This document shows, in pieces, positions 35,281 through 47,532 of a stretch of 64,000 nucleotides of DNA. The position numbers and the translations under genes are program-made. This stretch comes from Diorhabda sublineata (Eukaryota > Arthropoda > Insecta > Coleoptera > Chrysomelidae): the NCBI RefSeq assembly GCF_026230105.1, contig NC_079477.1:2175001-2239000 (forward strand). Reading direction: 5' to 3'. The notes beneath the pieces are model-generated. The model searched no databases and was not told the origin of the DNA. It was given only the letters and a program-made list of their open reading frames with translations. The stretch's first letter is position 1. Each line of letters begins with the position of its first letter.

Positions 35281-38200
35281 GGCGTTCGTGCTACACCTTA
35301 TCATATACTGATGAGGACTTATTAATTTGTAACATGTCACGATAAATTTTGCTACAGGATAAATTTTGCTAAATAGTTTTCAAATATTCCTCGTATATAC
35401 TAAAATATGTGATACTCATATTTCTATCTGTGATATGGTGGCGTGTTGAAAAGTGGGTCCCATACTATTTTCGAAACCTATTTTGGGTTTTATAAATTCG
35501 AATTATTAAAAAAAATTACCAAGTATTTCTCAATTTTAAATATAATTAATATTGTTTATGTATGTTTTTTTTTTCATTTTAAGTCTATTTTGTTGTTAAT
35601 TAGTATATAAAAAATTTATAAAACGACAAATCCACAAATTGAATGCATAATTTATAATAAAAAAAAAAAGGAAAATCAACATTTTTGTATATAGAACAAT
35701 TTATATACAGTTAGGACTTCCTTATACATTCTGTGCTATACATTTCTAGTATATTTTTTTTTTCAGATCGTCTTCCAATTTTGAATTTCCATTAAAGTTG
35801 ACCCTTCCACCACTTAGTGGATATGTTTGTTCAATATTCTGGTTATAACTTTTTCCCATGATTTTCTTGATATTGAATAGGCCGTTCTTTCTTCTTTGTC
35901 ACTCCCTTTACCTTTTTTTAATATTTCATCACTGTCACCTGAATTTTATTTATTTATCGTTCTTTATCATTCCTCTTTTGTAGTCTTGTTACCAGTTCTT
36001 GTGTTTCGTCTAATTTGTTTGCATTTAAATCCATCGGATTCCTTTCGTACTATCTCCATGGATTGATAACAAAGTTCAATTTTAATTTGTATAATATAAA
36101 ACATCAACAGTCCTTCCATAGGTTCATATTGTGTTTTATTTTTGAAAGGTGATGCTTCGTTTTCCTTGGATATTTTAAAGAAAATTAGTAGGCATCTATT
36201 TCATGTTAATATTGGATAAAAATCTATTCAACTCAACATGTTTTATTGATATTGTTACTTTAAAATCGTTACAAAATTATTAATAATTTTTTCTAGATAG
36301 ATGAACTAAATTTTTTTTATTATTGTAAGTCCACAAAAAATACAATTATATGATATGAGATAAATGTGCCAATCGAAAAACATTTTTATAACAAATTAGT
36401 TGAAAAATATCAATAGAAACTTATTTAATTAAATATTTAATACGCAGACTTTTTTGTTATAAAAAAATAGAGAACTTTTGGCACAAAAATTTAAATAAAT
36501 TGATAAGAAAAACCCTTAATTTAGGCTTAGAGAATGAAAGAAGAAAAAAAACAACTTCATATTGAAGGTTATTAAAAAAATGCTTTTGAATGATCATAGT
36601 TTTTACTGTAATTATTAATTTTTTTACACCGATAAGTTGATACTATGTATCTCTAGTAAAATTGTTGCAATTTCTGAATTATAGTATAGTATATTGGAAA
36701 TTTTATTTGTACATTCCTGTAGGAAAATACATTTAAAATTTATTACTAGCCTTGTAATCGTAAATTATAAATAAAATATTTACTAATACCTGATTTCCTT
36801 GTGGTGCAGAGCATTTAGTATAATTTGGTTAAAGAAATTCAATCACAGTGTTAAACTTATATTTTCCTTTAAAAAAATCTATCATAGGAGGGATTTTTTA
36901 TCCCAAATAGCAGTTTGAGGAATATACAACAACAATTGTCATTAGTCAAACTTAACGTTATTCAATATTAACTTTAGACTAGATCTGTTTGTTTTGTTCA
37001 AAATAATTAAATTTATCTATTTAATATTCTTTTTAGTGACGTTTGTATATATTTTTTCAGTCCAAAATGAAGTAGAACAGATGCTAAATCGTCTCCACTT
37101 CTCAGTTATTCTCTTTGCAATAGTTGTCTGATGTCACTCTCCATATCTACAATGTCCATTGATCTCTTTAAAGGTCTTCCGGATTGAGTCTTCCATTTTT
37201 CGTTTCCTCTTTTTCAATTCTTGACCAAATCAGTTTAGATGTTGTGCAATAATTTCTGTTTCTTGATGTTTAGCTGTGATTCCTGTGTCAATATCATTTT
37301 TCAACAATTCTTTTTGGTATTATTTGTATATATTCTATTGCTTTTGCTACATATTTACAGTATGGCTAAAAATTGAGATAAAAACCATCAAAATGCAATA
37401 ATCGGTTCCATATTTGTTCAAGGTAAGGTTAGTACAAACAACTTCTACCTAGATTAATTATGGTTTACTCAGAGTTCTATTGTGTTACCAAATTTAGAAA
37501 CTTAGTTAATCCCCCTCTTATCGTATTTCCTTTGGTAGCTTATTTTTCACTTTTTCTTTGTCTAATTCTACTATATAGGTAGAACAGATGATCAAATGTC
37601 TTTTCTTCTCATTCACACTCTTTGCAATAATTGTCCAATGTCCTTCTAGAATCTTGTACAATCTCCAATGATCACTCTAAAGATATTCTCGATTGAGTGT
37701 TTCATTTTTTATTTCCTCTTCATCGATCATTGATCAAATCACTTTGGATATCATCTTTTAACAATTTCAGCATACTCTCCCCTAGTTCCACTTTTTACTC
37801 TAGATTTTTCTTTCACATCATAGTATAGTACCGGTACCTAGTAGAAGCTTATTTCAGTGTCATAAACCCAGGAACGTGCCTCTTGGAGGTTTATTGCCAC
37901 TTTTGGTTCTGGCAGCCTTCCTGTGTGAATTTACTAGATTAATAATCGAAATGAAATTCACTTAAAATTTTTTTAAACATAAAAAAGTTTTGATACACAG
38001 TAACAGTTAATGTATGTACAATTTTTTTAAAGGAAAATTGAAGCAATAATTCATTACATACAAAATGCTTTGTATTCACAAACATCATACCGAAAACAAT
38101 GTAATTAGTTTTCCACAAAATTCAACGAGGTATTATTAAAATTTATATCGAAAACTTTGTTTTTAATGCCCCAGGAATGGATATTTTTTATGATTGTGAT

Positions 38201-39847
38201 TTTTTATCATGATTTACAGCTGTAGCTAAATGAAATTATTAAATTAATTTAACTTTGTTGCATTTTGTAGAATTAATTTGTTTATTAACCGACCAGTCTG
38301 GGGGAGAATATAATTTTGTAAAAATTACTTACCCTACGTCCTATAAGGAGTTTCTATGTCCTCTTAAACTGTTTTTAATAATTGTTGAAGTTTTGTATGC
38401 ACCTATGTGTTGTTTAGTATTGTTGCATATTGCATCTATTGATGATAATTATTAGTTCATAAAAAACTGTGTGAATTCTGTTGGATGTTGAAACATTCAT
38501 TTTTTAATACTTTTCTACCTATTTTCGAAATTATTTTATAGAAATTATTAAATGTTTTATATTTTGAACTTTAGATGAATGTTCAAGTGTCCAGTTGTTA
38601 ACCTTTTAATTAATTATTTATTTTTATTTTTGAAATATAATTTTAAATATATTTGTTGTTTTATTACAATCCTCTTTACAAAAAACACGGATTTTACACT
38701 GTTTTTTATCTATGTGATAAAATATAAATTCGAAGGACCTGAAAAATAACTAAATAAAAATCCTGAGTAGCAGGATAAATTTAAATATCTATTTAAGTGC
38801 TTAATAATTCCTGGAAAGAAACTTCAATTTGAGGAAACAAAATCCAAATCAATTCAATCCAAACAATATTTCATCAAAAATACATTTAAAAAGAATAACA
38901 ATTTTTTTGGAAACTTATAATACAACATAAGGAGCATCATGGAGTTGCCCCACAGTGTACGTTTTGTAATAAAAATTTTTTTGTCTCTACCTTAAGAGCG
39001 CTCCCAAACACTGAGTAACTTATTCTTAGAGCAAGATTTCCTGGTAAGCCTGCGTCTATGACTCCAAGTTCCCAGGGGGCACACGGCTGAGAAAAAAAAT
39101 ATCTAGAAATAAAAATAAATAGCAATAACTTAACATCACATGCTGTACACAGTTCATGTTTGTGGGTGTGATAATTAAATTGCTGCAGCAATGGCGATGG
39201 TTTGTTGCGGGAATGCTCTAAGGGTTGGATTGTTTTTTTTTCAGTCCCATGAACATGAGCTCAATATTTAATAGATAAAATTGTTAAGTGATTCAAGACG
39301 TCATTATGCTAAGCCTAAAAAATTGTATTGTGGAGTGGGGTTCAAGCGATTAACATATAGGTAAGACTGATAAAAATTTTAAATAAAGTTTGTTAGGAAA
39401 GTAACTTCAATTTTTGTTATTTCAACACTACGTTTCGTTCTAGTAGTGCTATATATTTTTCTGCTAAATTTCATTGAAAAAGTCCTTCCAAAAGTAACGA
39501 GTTTCCGCAATATCACAAAAATGTTTTGAAATAGTTCCATTTATTACTGCTCATAATACAAGACTTGTGTAGCTCCTTGAACAATGTAATTGCCTGTAAA
39601 TATCGAGGATTCCTTCGAATCATCAAATAATAATATAGTCATACTAATTTACAGTGAACAGTGCTTTATATCCATGTGATATATATTTAACGAAGACGTA
39701 TTGTCATTCTAAATTAATAATAAACAAATAAACGCCCTATTTTAGTAGGTTGAATGCTCTTTTATCCAAAACAGAAGAAGATATTGACAAGTGATTGGCA
39801 GTGGGTGTAGAAAACAATAATAAATATTAAAAAAAATAAATATAATT
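35281..39847. other. Intergenic DNA between the Regnase-like gene and Vps11
   Basis: AT-rich. About 35800-36060 is a pyrimidine-rich dispersed repeat similar to 33790-34060. About 38930-39240 is less AT-rich and holds an 84-codon minus-strand frame of unknown nature. The Vps11 promoter should lie just left of 39848. No gene was recognised. Confidence 0.5.
37060..37800. repeat. Pair of diverged direct repeats (~180 bp each)
   Basis: About 37070-37245 (GTAGAACAGATGCTAAATCG, CTCTTTGCAATAGTTGTC, CCGGATTGAGTCTTCC, GACCAAATCAGTTTAGAT) aligns with about 37575-37755 (GTAGAACAGATGATCAAATG, CTCTTTGCAATAATTGTCC, CGATTGAGTGTTTC, GATCAAATCACTTTGGAT). They are two old copies of one dispersed element, probably a LINE 5' region in antisense, although no protein frame survives. 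Confidence 0.6.
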
Positions 39848-42800
39848 ATGGCTTTTTTAGAGGTAAAAATAAAACATATTACAAATTATAAAATGGTAAT
39901 ACTTATACAATTTTTAGTGGCGGAAGTTTCCATTTTTTAATTTAATAAGTAATGTAGACGACGGCAAAATAAATAATTTCTTTAAGGTGGGTATAGATAG
40001 TGTTGCTTTAATAATAAACTGCTCCTTCTATTTGTTCACTTTCTAGGAAACAAGAATAGTAACAGCTTCAAGTGGTAATAATTATCTTGTATTCAGTGAT
40101 ACCCTTGGTCAAATATACTTAGTATCAAGAACATGGCAAATATTTGTAACTTTCAGGGCCTATGAAATAAGTACGGAATTAACTTGGCAAATAAGAAATT
40201 CTCCAGTGTTAGTAACGATTGGCGTAAGCGTTCAATATATAAAAATTAGCTTCTTATAAATATTCCTTATTGTTATTAGCAAGATGAACCGGGAATAAAC
40301 CCAGTGATAAAAGTTTGGGATACAAGTAGATTGGATAGAAATGGTTCACCATATTGTTGTAGAATTACTAGAGCTATCCCTGGAAATAGACCAATACAAG
40401 CTAATGTTTTATGTGTACATGATAACTTGCAAATTATGGCTGTAGGATTTGTGGATGGTTCACTCATTATTTATAGGTAAATATACTTTATTTTGAATAT
40501 TTTTCTACAGTTTATGAATGTTTTTAGGGGCGATATTACTAGAGATAGAAGTTCCAAGCAAAAACTTCTTAAAGCGGCAAATTCAGCTATCACTGGTTTG
40601 GCTTTTAAAACAACTGCTTCTAGTATTCTGCTTTTTGTTGCCACTGAAAATACAGTTATTGTTTATAACATTACACATAAAGACAAGGAACAAAAGGTAA
40701 AAAACTATCAAATTTTCAAACAAATTTTTTAATTTTCTTTTTAGTATCATTTGGATAACATTGGAAGCTCAAAAAAATGTAGTGTTTTAGCAGATTCTGT
40801 TCAAGAAAGTCATTTTATGATAGGCAGAGATGATGTAAGTACATTTATTTTATCCGATTCATTCACCATTACTGCAGTTTGTTTTTTTTTCAGGCCGTTT
40901 ATTGTTATACATCTGATGGTAGAGGACCGTGCTATGCCGTGGATGGTGAAAAGATCATGTTGGAATGGTTTAGAACTTACCTTATTATTGTATCAAAAAC
41001 AACTCGCTCGGCAAATTTAACAACTATGCCTTCAGAATCTTCTGTTAGTAATAGTATCTCCGAAACCAATCTTCTAACTGTGTTAGATATACATAACAAA
41101 TTTATAATTTTTTCTACAACTATGCCTAAAGTCAAAGCTATTCTCAATGAATGGGGATCTTTATATATTGTCGATGAAAATAACATGGTTTATCATTTAG
41201 ATGAAAAAGATTTACAATCCAAACTTTCTTTGCTGTTTAAAAAAAATTTGTATGATATAGCAATCAGGATAGCTAAAAGTCAACAATATGATTCTGATGG
41301 TTTGGTGAATATTTTTGAACAATATGGTGATCATCTATGTGATAAAGGTTCGTATATTTATTTATAATAATAGTAATAAATTGTCTTTAATGGTGTACAA
41401 AATACAATTTACAAATTTCATGCAACACAATTTAAGGTTCTAAATATAGTTAAATATGTTAAATTTCTTTGGAAAAAGTGCATATTTATGCTGATGCTGC
41501 TCCTGGATCTGCACAATCAAAATAATGCAGGACCTTAGTGTCATCAGCATATTATTGAATTGATTGAGAGTGAGAGACACTGTCATATATATTAAGGATA
41601 TATACGAGGGCTAACTATTGAACCCTTTGGCTCACCAGAAACTATTTTGCCAGTCTCAGATGAACTCTGATCCTTGCCAACTTTCTGATTGTTGTTTCAG
41701 CTTTGCAGGAAGATCATCAAATGCCTTGGAGTAATCCTAAGAGACAGATATGACAGCTTTCTCCTTATTCAATGCTCTATTTGTGTTGTCAGTGATATTT
41801 AACATTGCAGTTGCTGTGCTATTCCCCTTAAGGAATCCTGACTGATGCATGGGAAGATTATTTTCATGTATAAAAGAGTTCATCTGAGTGCACACTGCTC
41901 GTTCAAGGACTGGTAACAAGGTGATGAATGGAGACTCCATAATAAAGCTAAACTGACATACATGGGATTTGTTGAATACACTCAGAAAGTACTTGATCTC
42001 ATTGGCTTTTTGCAAACTTGTAGGATGTTCTGAAATTGGACTAAATATTCATATTTCTCATATTTAAATTATGTATTCAACAGAATTTGGAAACTAAATT
42101 TCTTTTTAGGTGATTTTTCTGGTGCGGTGGAACAATATATAAAAACTATAGGTAAACTAGAACCGAGCTATGTGATTCGGAAATTCTTAGACTCACAACA
42201 TCTTGAAAAACTCACTATGTACCTTCATGCGTTACACAAGCAAGGTCAGGCGACAGAAGATCACACCACGTTACTTTTAAACTGTTATACAAAGTTAAAC
42301 AACACCGCAGCACAATCAGATAGTTTGAAAGAATTTATTTTATCTAGAGATGGTGATTTTAGCTATGATGTTGATGTAGCTATTAAAGTATGTCGGTAAG
42401 TTATGCCTAAACTATTATTTAATTGCATTTAATACAATAATGTTTGTTTTCAGACAGGGTAGTCCAGCAGAAGCTTTAATGTTAGCAAAGAAACACGAAA
42501 AACATGATTGGTATATAAAAATTCAAATAGAAGATCATCAAAAGTACCTTGAAGTTCTAGAATATATATCAAATTTGAAATTCGAAGAAGCAGAACATTA
42601 TATGCGCAAGTACGGTTCAATTTTAATAGAAAATGCCCCTAACGAGAGTACCCAACTTTTAAAAAGATTGTGTAGTAATTACAAGCCTCTTAATAGTCCT
42701 GTAGTATCAGAAGCTATATTGGAAGGTACTAAAATAAGTGTTTAGTTGGTATTTTATTGCTTTGATTTTTTTTTCTTCAGGAACTTTTGATGTTACTGTT

Positions 42801-45800
42801 AGAGCCGATCCAGAGGATTTCATTCACCTATTTCTGAATCATTCCGAACGTCTAGTGGAATTCTTAGAACATTTAATGAACGAGGACTGTCATCTGAGTA
42901 CACCAGTATATAATACGTTATTAGAACATTATTTACACGTATGGGCCGGTTTAGAAAACGTCGCAGAAAAAAATAGAATTTCTCAAAAGATATTGGAATT
43001 GTTACAAAATCCTGATGTCAAATATGACAAATCTCAAGCATTGGTGGTTTGCCATATGCAATCGTATAGGGAAGGAATTTTATATTTGTACGAAGAACAG
43101 AAATTGTATCAACAAATATTAAGGTGAGTCACAGATATATCATTAAAATAATAAGTTCTGTTTTAAAAAGACATATTATTGTAGGTATCACATCAGTAAT
43201 AATGATCAGAATTCTGTATTAACGTGCTGTAGAAGATTTGGAAATCAGGATCCGTCACTTTGGGCACAAGCTTTTTGGTCTTGCATTAGGGATAGCAAAG
43301 ATCCATCCCCAGAACTGTTGAATGAGGTAAACTAATAATAACTAATCCTACAATTACCAGATTCTAAATTCTACCATTTTTTATTACAGGTTTTGACCGT
43401 AATAGCAAAGGAGAAGCTCTATTCTCCCCAACTAGTCATAGATGCCATTGGTACAGGAAATGCAGAAATCACTTTAGGTCACATCAGATCCTACATAACG
43501 AACGAATTAGAACAAGAGAAAATGAAAATTTTAGAAATCGAGGAACTCACATCGAGTTATCGTAAAGACACAAAAAATTTGAAAGAACATTTGGAAAAAC
43601 TTAAAAGCGGTTTAATCGAAATAAGAATATCCAGGTTATAAGGGAACAATTTTTATTTAAAACGATTTGTTTATCATTATATTGTTTCAGATGTGCTGCT
43701 TGTCATCATTCTTTAGACCTACCAACTATTCATTTTTTATGTGGACATAGTTTTCACCAACACTGTTTTCAAAGCTTCTGTGACGACGATCATACCTGTC
43801 CAACGTGCCAACCTGAAAACAAAGCTCTTGTAGAATTACTGAAAGCTAGAGAATATGATAAGGATTTGCACGAGACGTTCCATTCACAATTAGAAAAAGC
43901 TCACGATGGTTTTTCGGTAGTAGCCGATTATTTAAGTATGGGCGTCTTTAATACTTATAAGGTGAGCAACTGCCTTTAAGACACACTTTTTCTCATCGAA
44001 TCTCCTTCTTCAATGAGACTTTTTGCTTATCTTTATTCCACTATACTTTTTCAATTCTTTTCTACAGGTTATGATTGATTTTGACATTTTACACTCCCAA
44101 TTCGGTTCTATTTCTCAGCATTTATCCATTTTTTCTTCTCATTTCTCTTTTTTACCTCTTTCCCCTTCACTAATGACTCTTTTTGTATATTTATATACTA
44201 GTGTCATTTTAGCATATCCCAATCATCTGAATGTTTCAGACTTTATGAAACTTTTTACTTACAGGTGTTTATAGAGATTCTTTAGTTAGTTCTTCATTCA
44301 TTTTATTTTTATTCTTACATAACCAGTTTTGTTTAATCTTCCTTTATTAAAATCCATGTTACTGTTGGTCTTATTGTTCGAAATAAATTTTGTTTGCTCT
44401 AAATGATAACTCCAGTTATATAATCAACTTACTTAATGATTTCACTTTTTTTGTTATTCTTTTATTTATTTCAGTCTCTTCTTTGTTTCTATTTGTCAGT
44501 GTTGCTCCTAAACATTCGAGTTCACACAATTTCTGTTCATCGTACAAATATACAATGCTTAGGATTTGTCATATTTGACATCAGGATTTTGTAACATCTT
44601 TTTGGACTTTTTATAATGCCTCTTCTTGTCTACAAAATACTATTTCTATTACATTTTTTTGTTATCAAAGCTAAATCTTTCGTATATACAATTATGTATT
44701 TTAAACCCTAAATTTCTTTGATACAGTTGGGTCCCTTCTTACTCTTGACTCACAATTTTTTTTGGAGGTTCCTAGTAGATTCTATAGCCTCCTACTGATA
44801 GATATAATTTATCAAGAACATTTTTTTTGTAGATTATAAGTGATGAAACGAAACAAAGGATTTTGGACGTTCCAGAAAACAATAATAATCCAAAACAAGC
44901 CAACAAGAAAATCGAGGATGATATTTTGAATTACGGTGGCGGAGCAGAAGCTCGTCTAAGACAATTAGAGGTTAGGAGTAATCCTAGACCAGCGCCAATT
45001 GCCGAAGGAAGAATGAGATTACAAGAAAACAGGTTTGTTCCAGTATAAACTGGCATTTTTTATGACTTAGAAAATAAGTTATTGCTATAGTAGAATTAAT
45101 AAAAAGGCACAAATAACGCCTTCATGATTATGAAACGGCAAAACAAGAATTACCAAAGTACCAACATAAAATTGTTTACTTTTACCTCTCGAGGCAACCT
45201 TAGACTAGTGGGTTCTGTTGTCCCTGTTTGTTCAGAGCTCCCAAGGGAAAGAGGAAGATTTGTCATGGTCCCAGCTCTTGGAGTGGCCTCGGAATGTCGA
45301 CAGGTTTCCTTCACAACACCTGATTATGGCTCAGGTACTATTATTCATAAAAAATGAGCTCCTTATCTATATGAGGCTTCTATAAAATATTTTTTGTTAG
45401 CAACCTTGTATTACATGCCCCAGTTTTCATTTAACCAGGTTGGAACTTACTACCGCTGGTAGTACACTACACTTGCTACACTTTTTCAATTGTAAATGTT
45501 ATTTTTTTATATAAACTATCACATTCCAGAATTTTCTATTTCCTACAAATCTCAAATTTGCCATAAACAAACAAAAATAAATTGTCTTTAAAAACAGGCT
45601 ACATAAAAACAATGTATACGGGCAGACTTTTCATTAAGACGAATATCGGTGTATCCACTGAATTTTTGATTTTTCTAATAGGACCAGTTTCACGGTCTGT
45701 ACCAGTGGACGAGTTCTTGATAATATCTTGATATTTATTGATAATTATTTCAGGTATAGTTCCTCATTGGAAGCAAATATGACTAAATTTACAACAAATA

Positions 45801-45931
45801 CTATAGAACCAAAGAAAGGTGCATCATCTAATCCTTTTGAAGATGATTATGATGATGAAAAAGATCCGTTTAGAGATGATGATGATTCCGATAAAAATAA
45901 TCCTTTCAACGATAATTACATAGCGATGTGA
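39848..45931 (+). CDS. Vps11: Vps11, HOPS/CORVET core subunit with RING-H2
   Basis: Vps11 is a class C Vps core protein that scaffolds the CORVET and HOPS tethers on endosomes and lysosomes. Fifteen coding exons: 39848-39862, 39918-39986, 40047-40223, 40280-40476, 40528-40696, 40745-40834, 40894-41347, 42110-42395, 42454-42725, 42781-43123, 43185-43326, 43390-43634, 43691-43961, 44833-45032, 45754-45931. Every junction keeps frame, giving about 1035 aa. The N-terminus MAFLEWRKFPFF and GDITRDR mark the beta-propeller; GKLEPSYVIRKFLD and DHTTLLLNCYTKL mark the alpha-solenoid with clathrin repeat. The RING-H2 is CAACHH...CGHSFHQHC...CPTC. The C-terminal tail after FNTYK is longer than in human Vps11 and ends in acidic NPF/DPF/NPF sequence. 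Only five codons lie in the first exon. mRpS21 follows 1.2 kb downstream. Confidence 0.97.
41470..42030 (-). mobile_element. Non-LTR reverse transcriptase relic inside Vps11 intron 7
   Basis: Minus-strand frames give NLPMHQSGFLKGNSTATAML (RT block 'L---QSGFR-GHST-TAL'), then DYSKAFDDLP after one frameshift (the catalytic 'DYSKAFD' block), GEPKGSIVSP (for 'GVPQGSILGP') and YADDTKVLHYF (the YADD catalytic block). The order is correct but stops and shifts interrupt it. The element lies antisense to Vps11 in the intron between 41348 and 42109. Confidence 0.85.
43962..44832. other. Vps11 intron 13
   Basis: Mostly pyrimidine-rich sequence (TTCTCATTTCTC, TTACCTCTTTCCCC) resembling the dispersed family at 33790-34060 and 35830-36060. 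Plus-strand frames of 60-80 codons are rich in Phe, Leu and Ser, as expected from T/C-rich DNA, and are not genes. Confidence 0.5.
45033..45753. other. Vps11 intron 14
   Basis: The stretch 45190-45330 is less AT-rich and holds a 77-codon frame (45124-45357) with no recognisable domain; it may be an old repeat. Nothing else seen. Confidence 0.4.
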
Positions 45932-47168
45932 TGAATTACTCCGTGTACTGCAGCTTTTCTTATTTTTTCTTTTATATATTTTTGTAATATTTTACAAAGT
46001 TATATTATTTATTACAGATCACCATGTTAATATTTTTATTTGATTGTATTTGTGATATGTACTTTCTAATGTCCAATATTTTCTTTTTTGAAAATTAAAA
46101 TACTTTTTTCAATCATTCGTTTTTTTTCCTCCTTTTCCTTTTTTTTTTCGACTACAATGCGCAATTATCTTACCTATTATTTTTCAAATAATACTGCCAC
46201 CATGTTCTCAATGTTCAGAAAGTAATCTAGATTCTTTGTCTAGTACAGTAACTTAGTCATTCGGATATTGGATCTGATGAAGTCGAGCCATGCGATTTGA
46301 TAAGATCCTTTCCATAAAGTACCCCCTAGACCATAAATTAAATTGATAATTGCAACTGATGTGGCGTCAATGTTTTATTAATTATCGTTGCTCCATGATT
46401 CTTTGTTTGTGAACGGTATAGATCAAAATAGTTTTGATACATTATTGGAATGAATTCCACCTGACAGAAAACAAACAAGACATTGTAATACATCCTGCAA
46501 TTTCATCTAATTACGATTTTAGTTTCTAAAATCACAAATTTATCAATTCAATATGAAAAATTATAAATTGCGAGTTTTATATCGGATTCACTACTTCTTT
46601 TATTTTTAAAGGCTACTTTAATTTAATTTCTTACAATTACACTTTCTTGTTTATATATAAAAACTGCTCAATTTGCACAATCAACGTTAGGGTTAATGAA
46701 TTTTAACATTACTGAAATTTTTGGATTTTTTAACATAAAAATACCTTATAACTACTCATTAATAATTATTATAAACCTAAAAATTATTTCATCACTGATT
46801 GTGGTCTAACGACAGTGAAAAACTAGGAAGTTAAAAATTACAAACGGAACGTTTGGTAACTTCGTTAAATATTTCTGGGGTAGGATCAGCTGATAAGTGT
46901 TTTCCAAATAGAAGAATATTATTTCCAGGTTAGGAAATATCTCATTTGGTCGCTATTATATCTGTCAATATATAATGTTCTAATTGTATGAAATAGTTAT
47001 TGAATTGTGGCTAATTTTATTTCTATTAATAAGAGATAGTCATTATTAAATAACGTTACTAAAATATTATCTTTTAGCTTATTTAAATAAACTCACTTTC
47101 GTAAAAAAGAAGAAATTTTTAAGGTTATAACTTCTATTATTGAAAAAGTTTCTAAATTTTTCGTCAAA
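45932..47168. other. Vps11 3' UTR and spacer to mRpS21
   Basis: An ATTAAA at 46094-46099, about 165 bp after the Vps11 stop, followed by T-rich sequence, is a candidate polyadenylation site. The rest is AT-rich, and no promoter element for mRpS21 could be assigned. Confidence 0.4.
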
Positions 47169-47506
47169 ATGAGACATGCTAGTTTCATAGCAAGAACGGT
47201 TTTTGTAAAAAACAATGATGTAGAAGCAGCTTGTAGAGTTTTAAATAGAATTTTAGGGCGTGAAGACATTATAGATCAATATAGAAGAACGCGATATTTT
47301 GAAAAACCTTTCCAGGTAATTTAAAAACTTTTCACTCTAATATTAAAGCTCAAATACAATTTTTCTTGAATTATTACATTATATTTTAGTTCAGGAGAAG
47401 GATAAACTTTGAAAGGTGTAAATCTATATACAATGAGGATATGGATAGAAAAATTCAATTTGTAATGAGAAAAAATAGAACAGATCCTTTTCCAGGATGT
47501 GCTTGA
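47169..47506 (+). CDS. mRpS21: Mitochondrial ribosomal protein bS21m (mRpS21)
   Basis: A component of the mitochondrial small ribosomal subunit, homologous to bacterial S21. Two exons: 47169-47315 and 47390-47506, joined in phase 0, giving 87 aa, the same length as human MRPS21. Residues MRHASFIARTVFVKNNDVEA and RVLNRILGREDIIDQYRRTR match the family N-terminal half. FERCKSIYNEDMDRKI and FVMRKNRTDPFPGC match its conserved basic C-terminus, which ends, as usual, in GC plus one residue. The 74-bp intron is typical in size. The gene was found by joining two short frames. The ATG at 47169 is the first possible start consistent with homologues. Confidence 0.95.
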
Positions 47507-47526
47507 ACTAATACTTAATCGTAGTT

Positions 47527-47532
47527 AATAAA
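47527..47532 (+). terminator. mRpS21 polyadenylation signal (AATAAA)
   Basis: A canonical AATAAA lies 20 bp after the mRpS21 stop codon. The very short 3' UTR this implies is plausible for a small ribosomal-protein gene. Confidence 0.6.

Noticed and set aside
43962..44578. 60-80-codon Phe/Leu/Ser-rich ORFs as membrane proteins
   Set aside because: They come from T/C-rich repeat DNA in a Vps11 intron; hydrophobicity is a composition effect.
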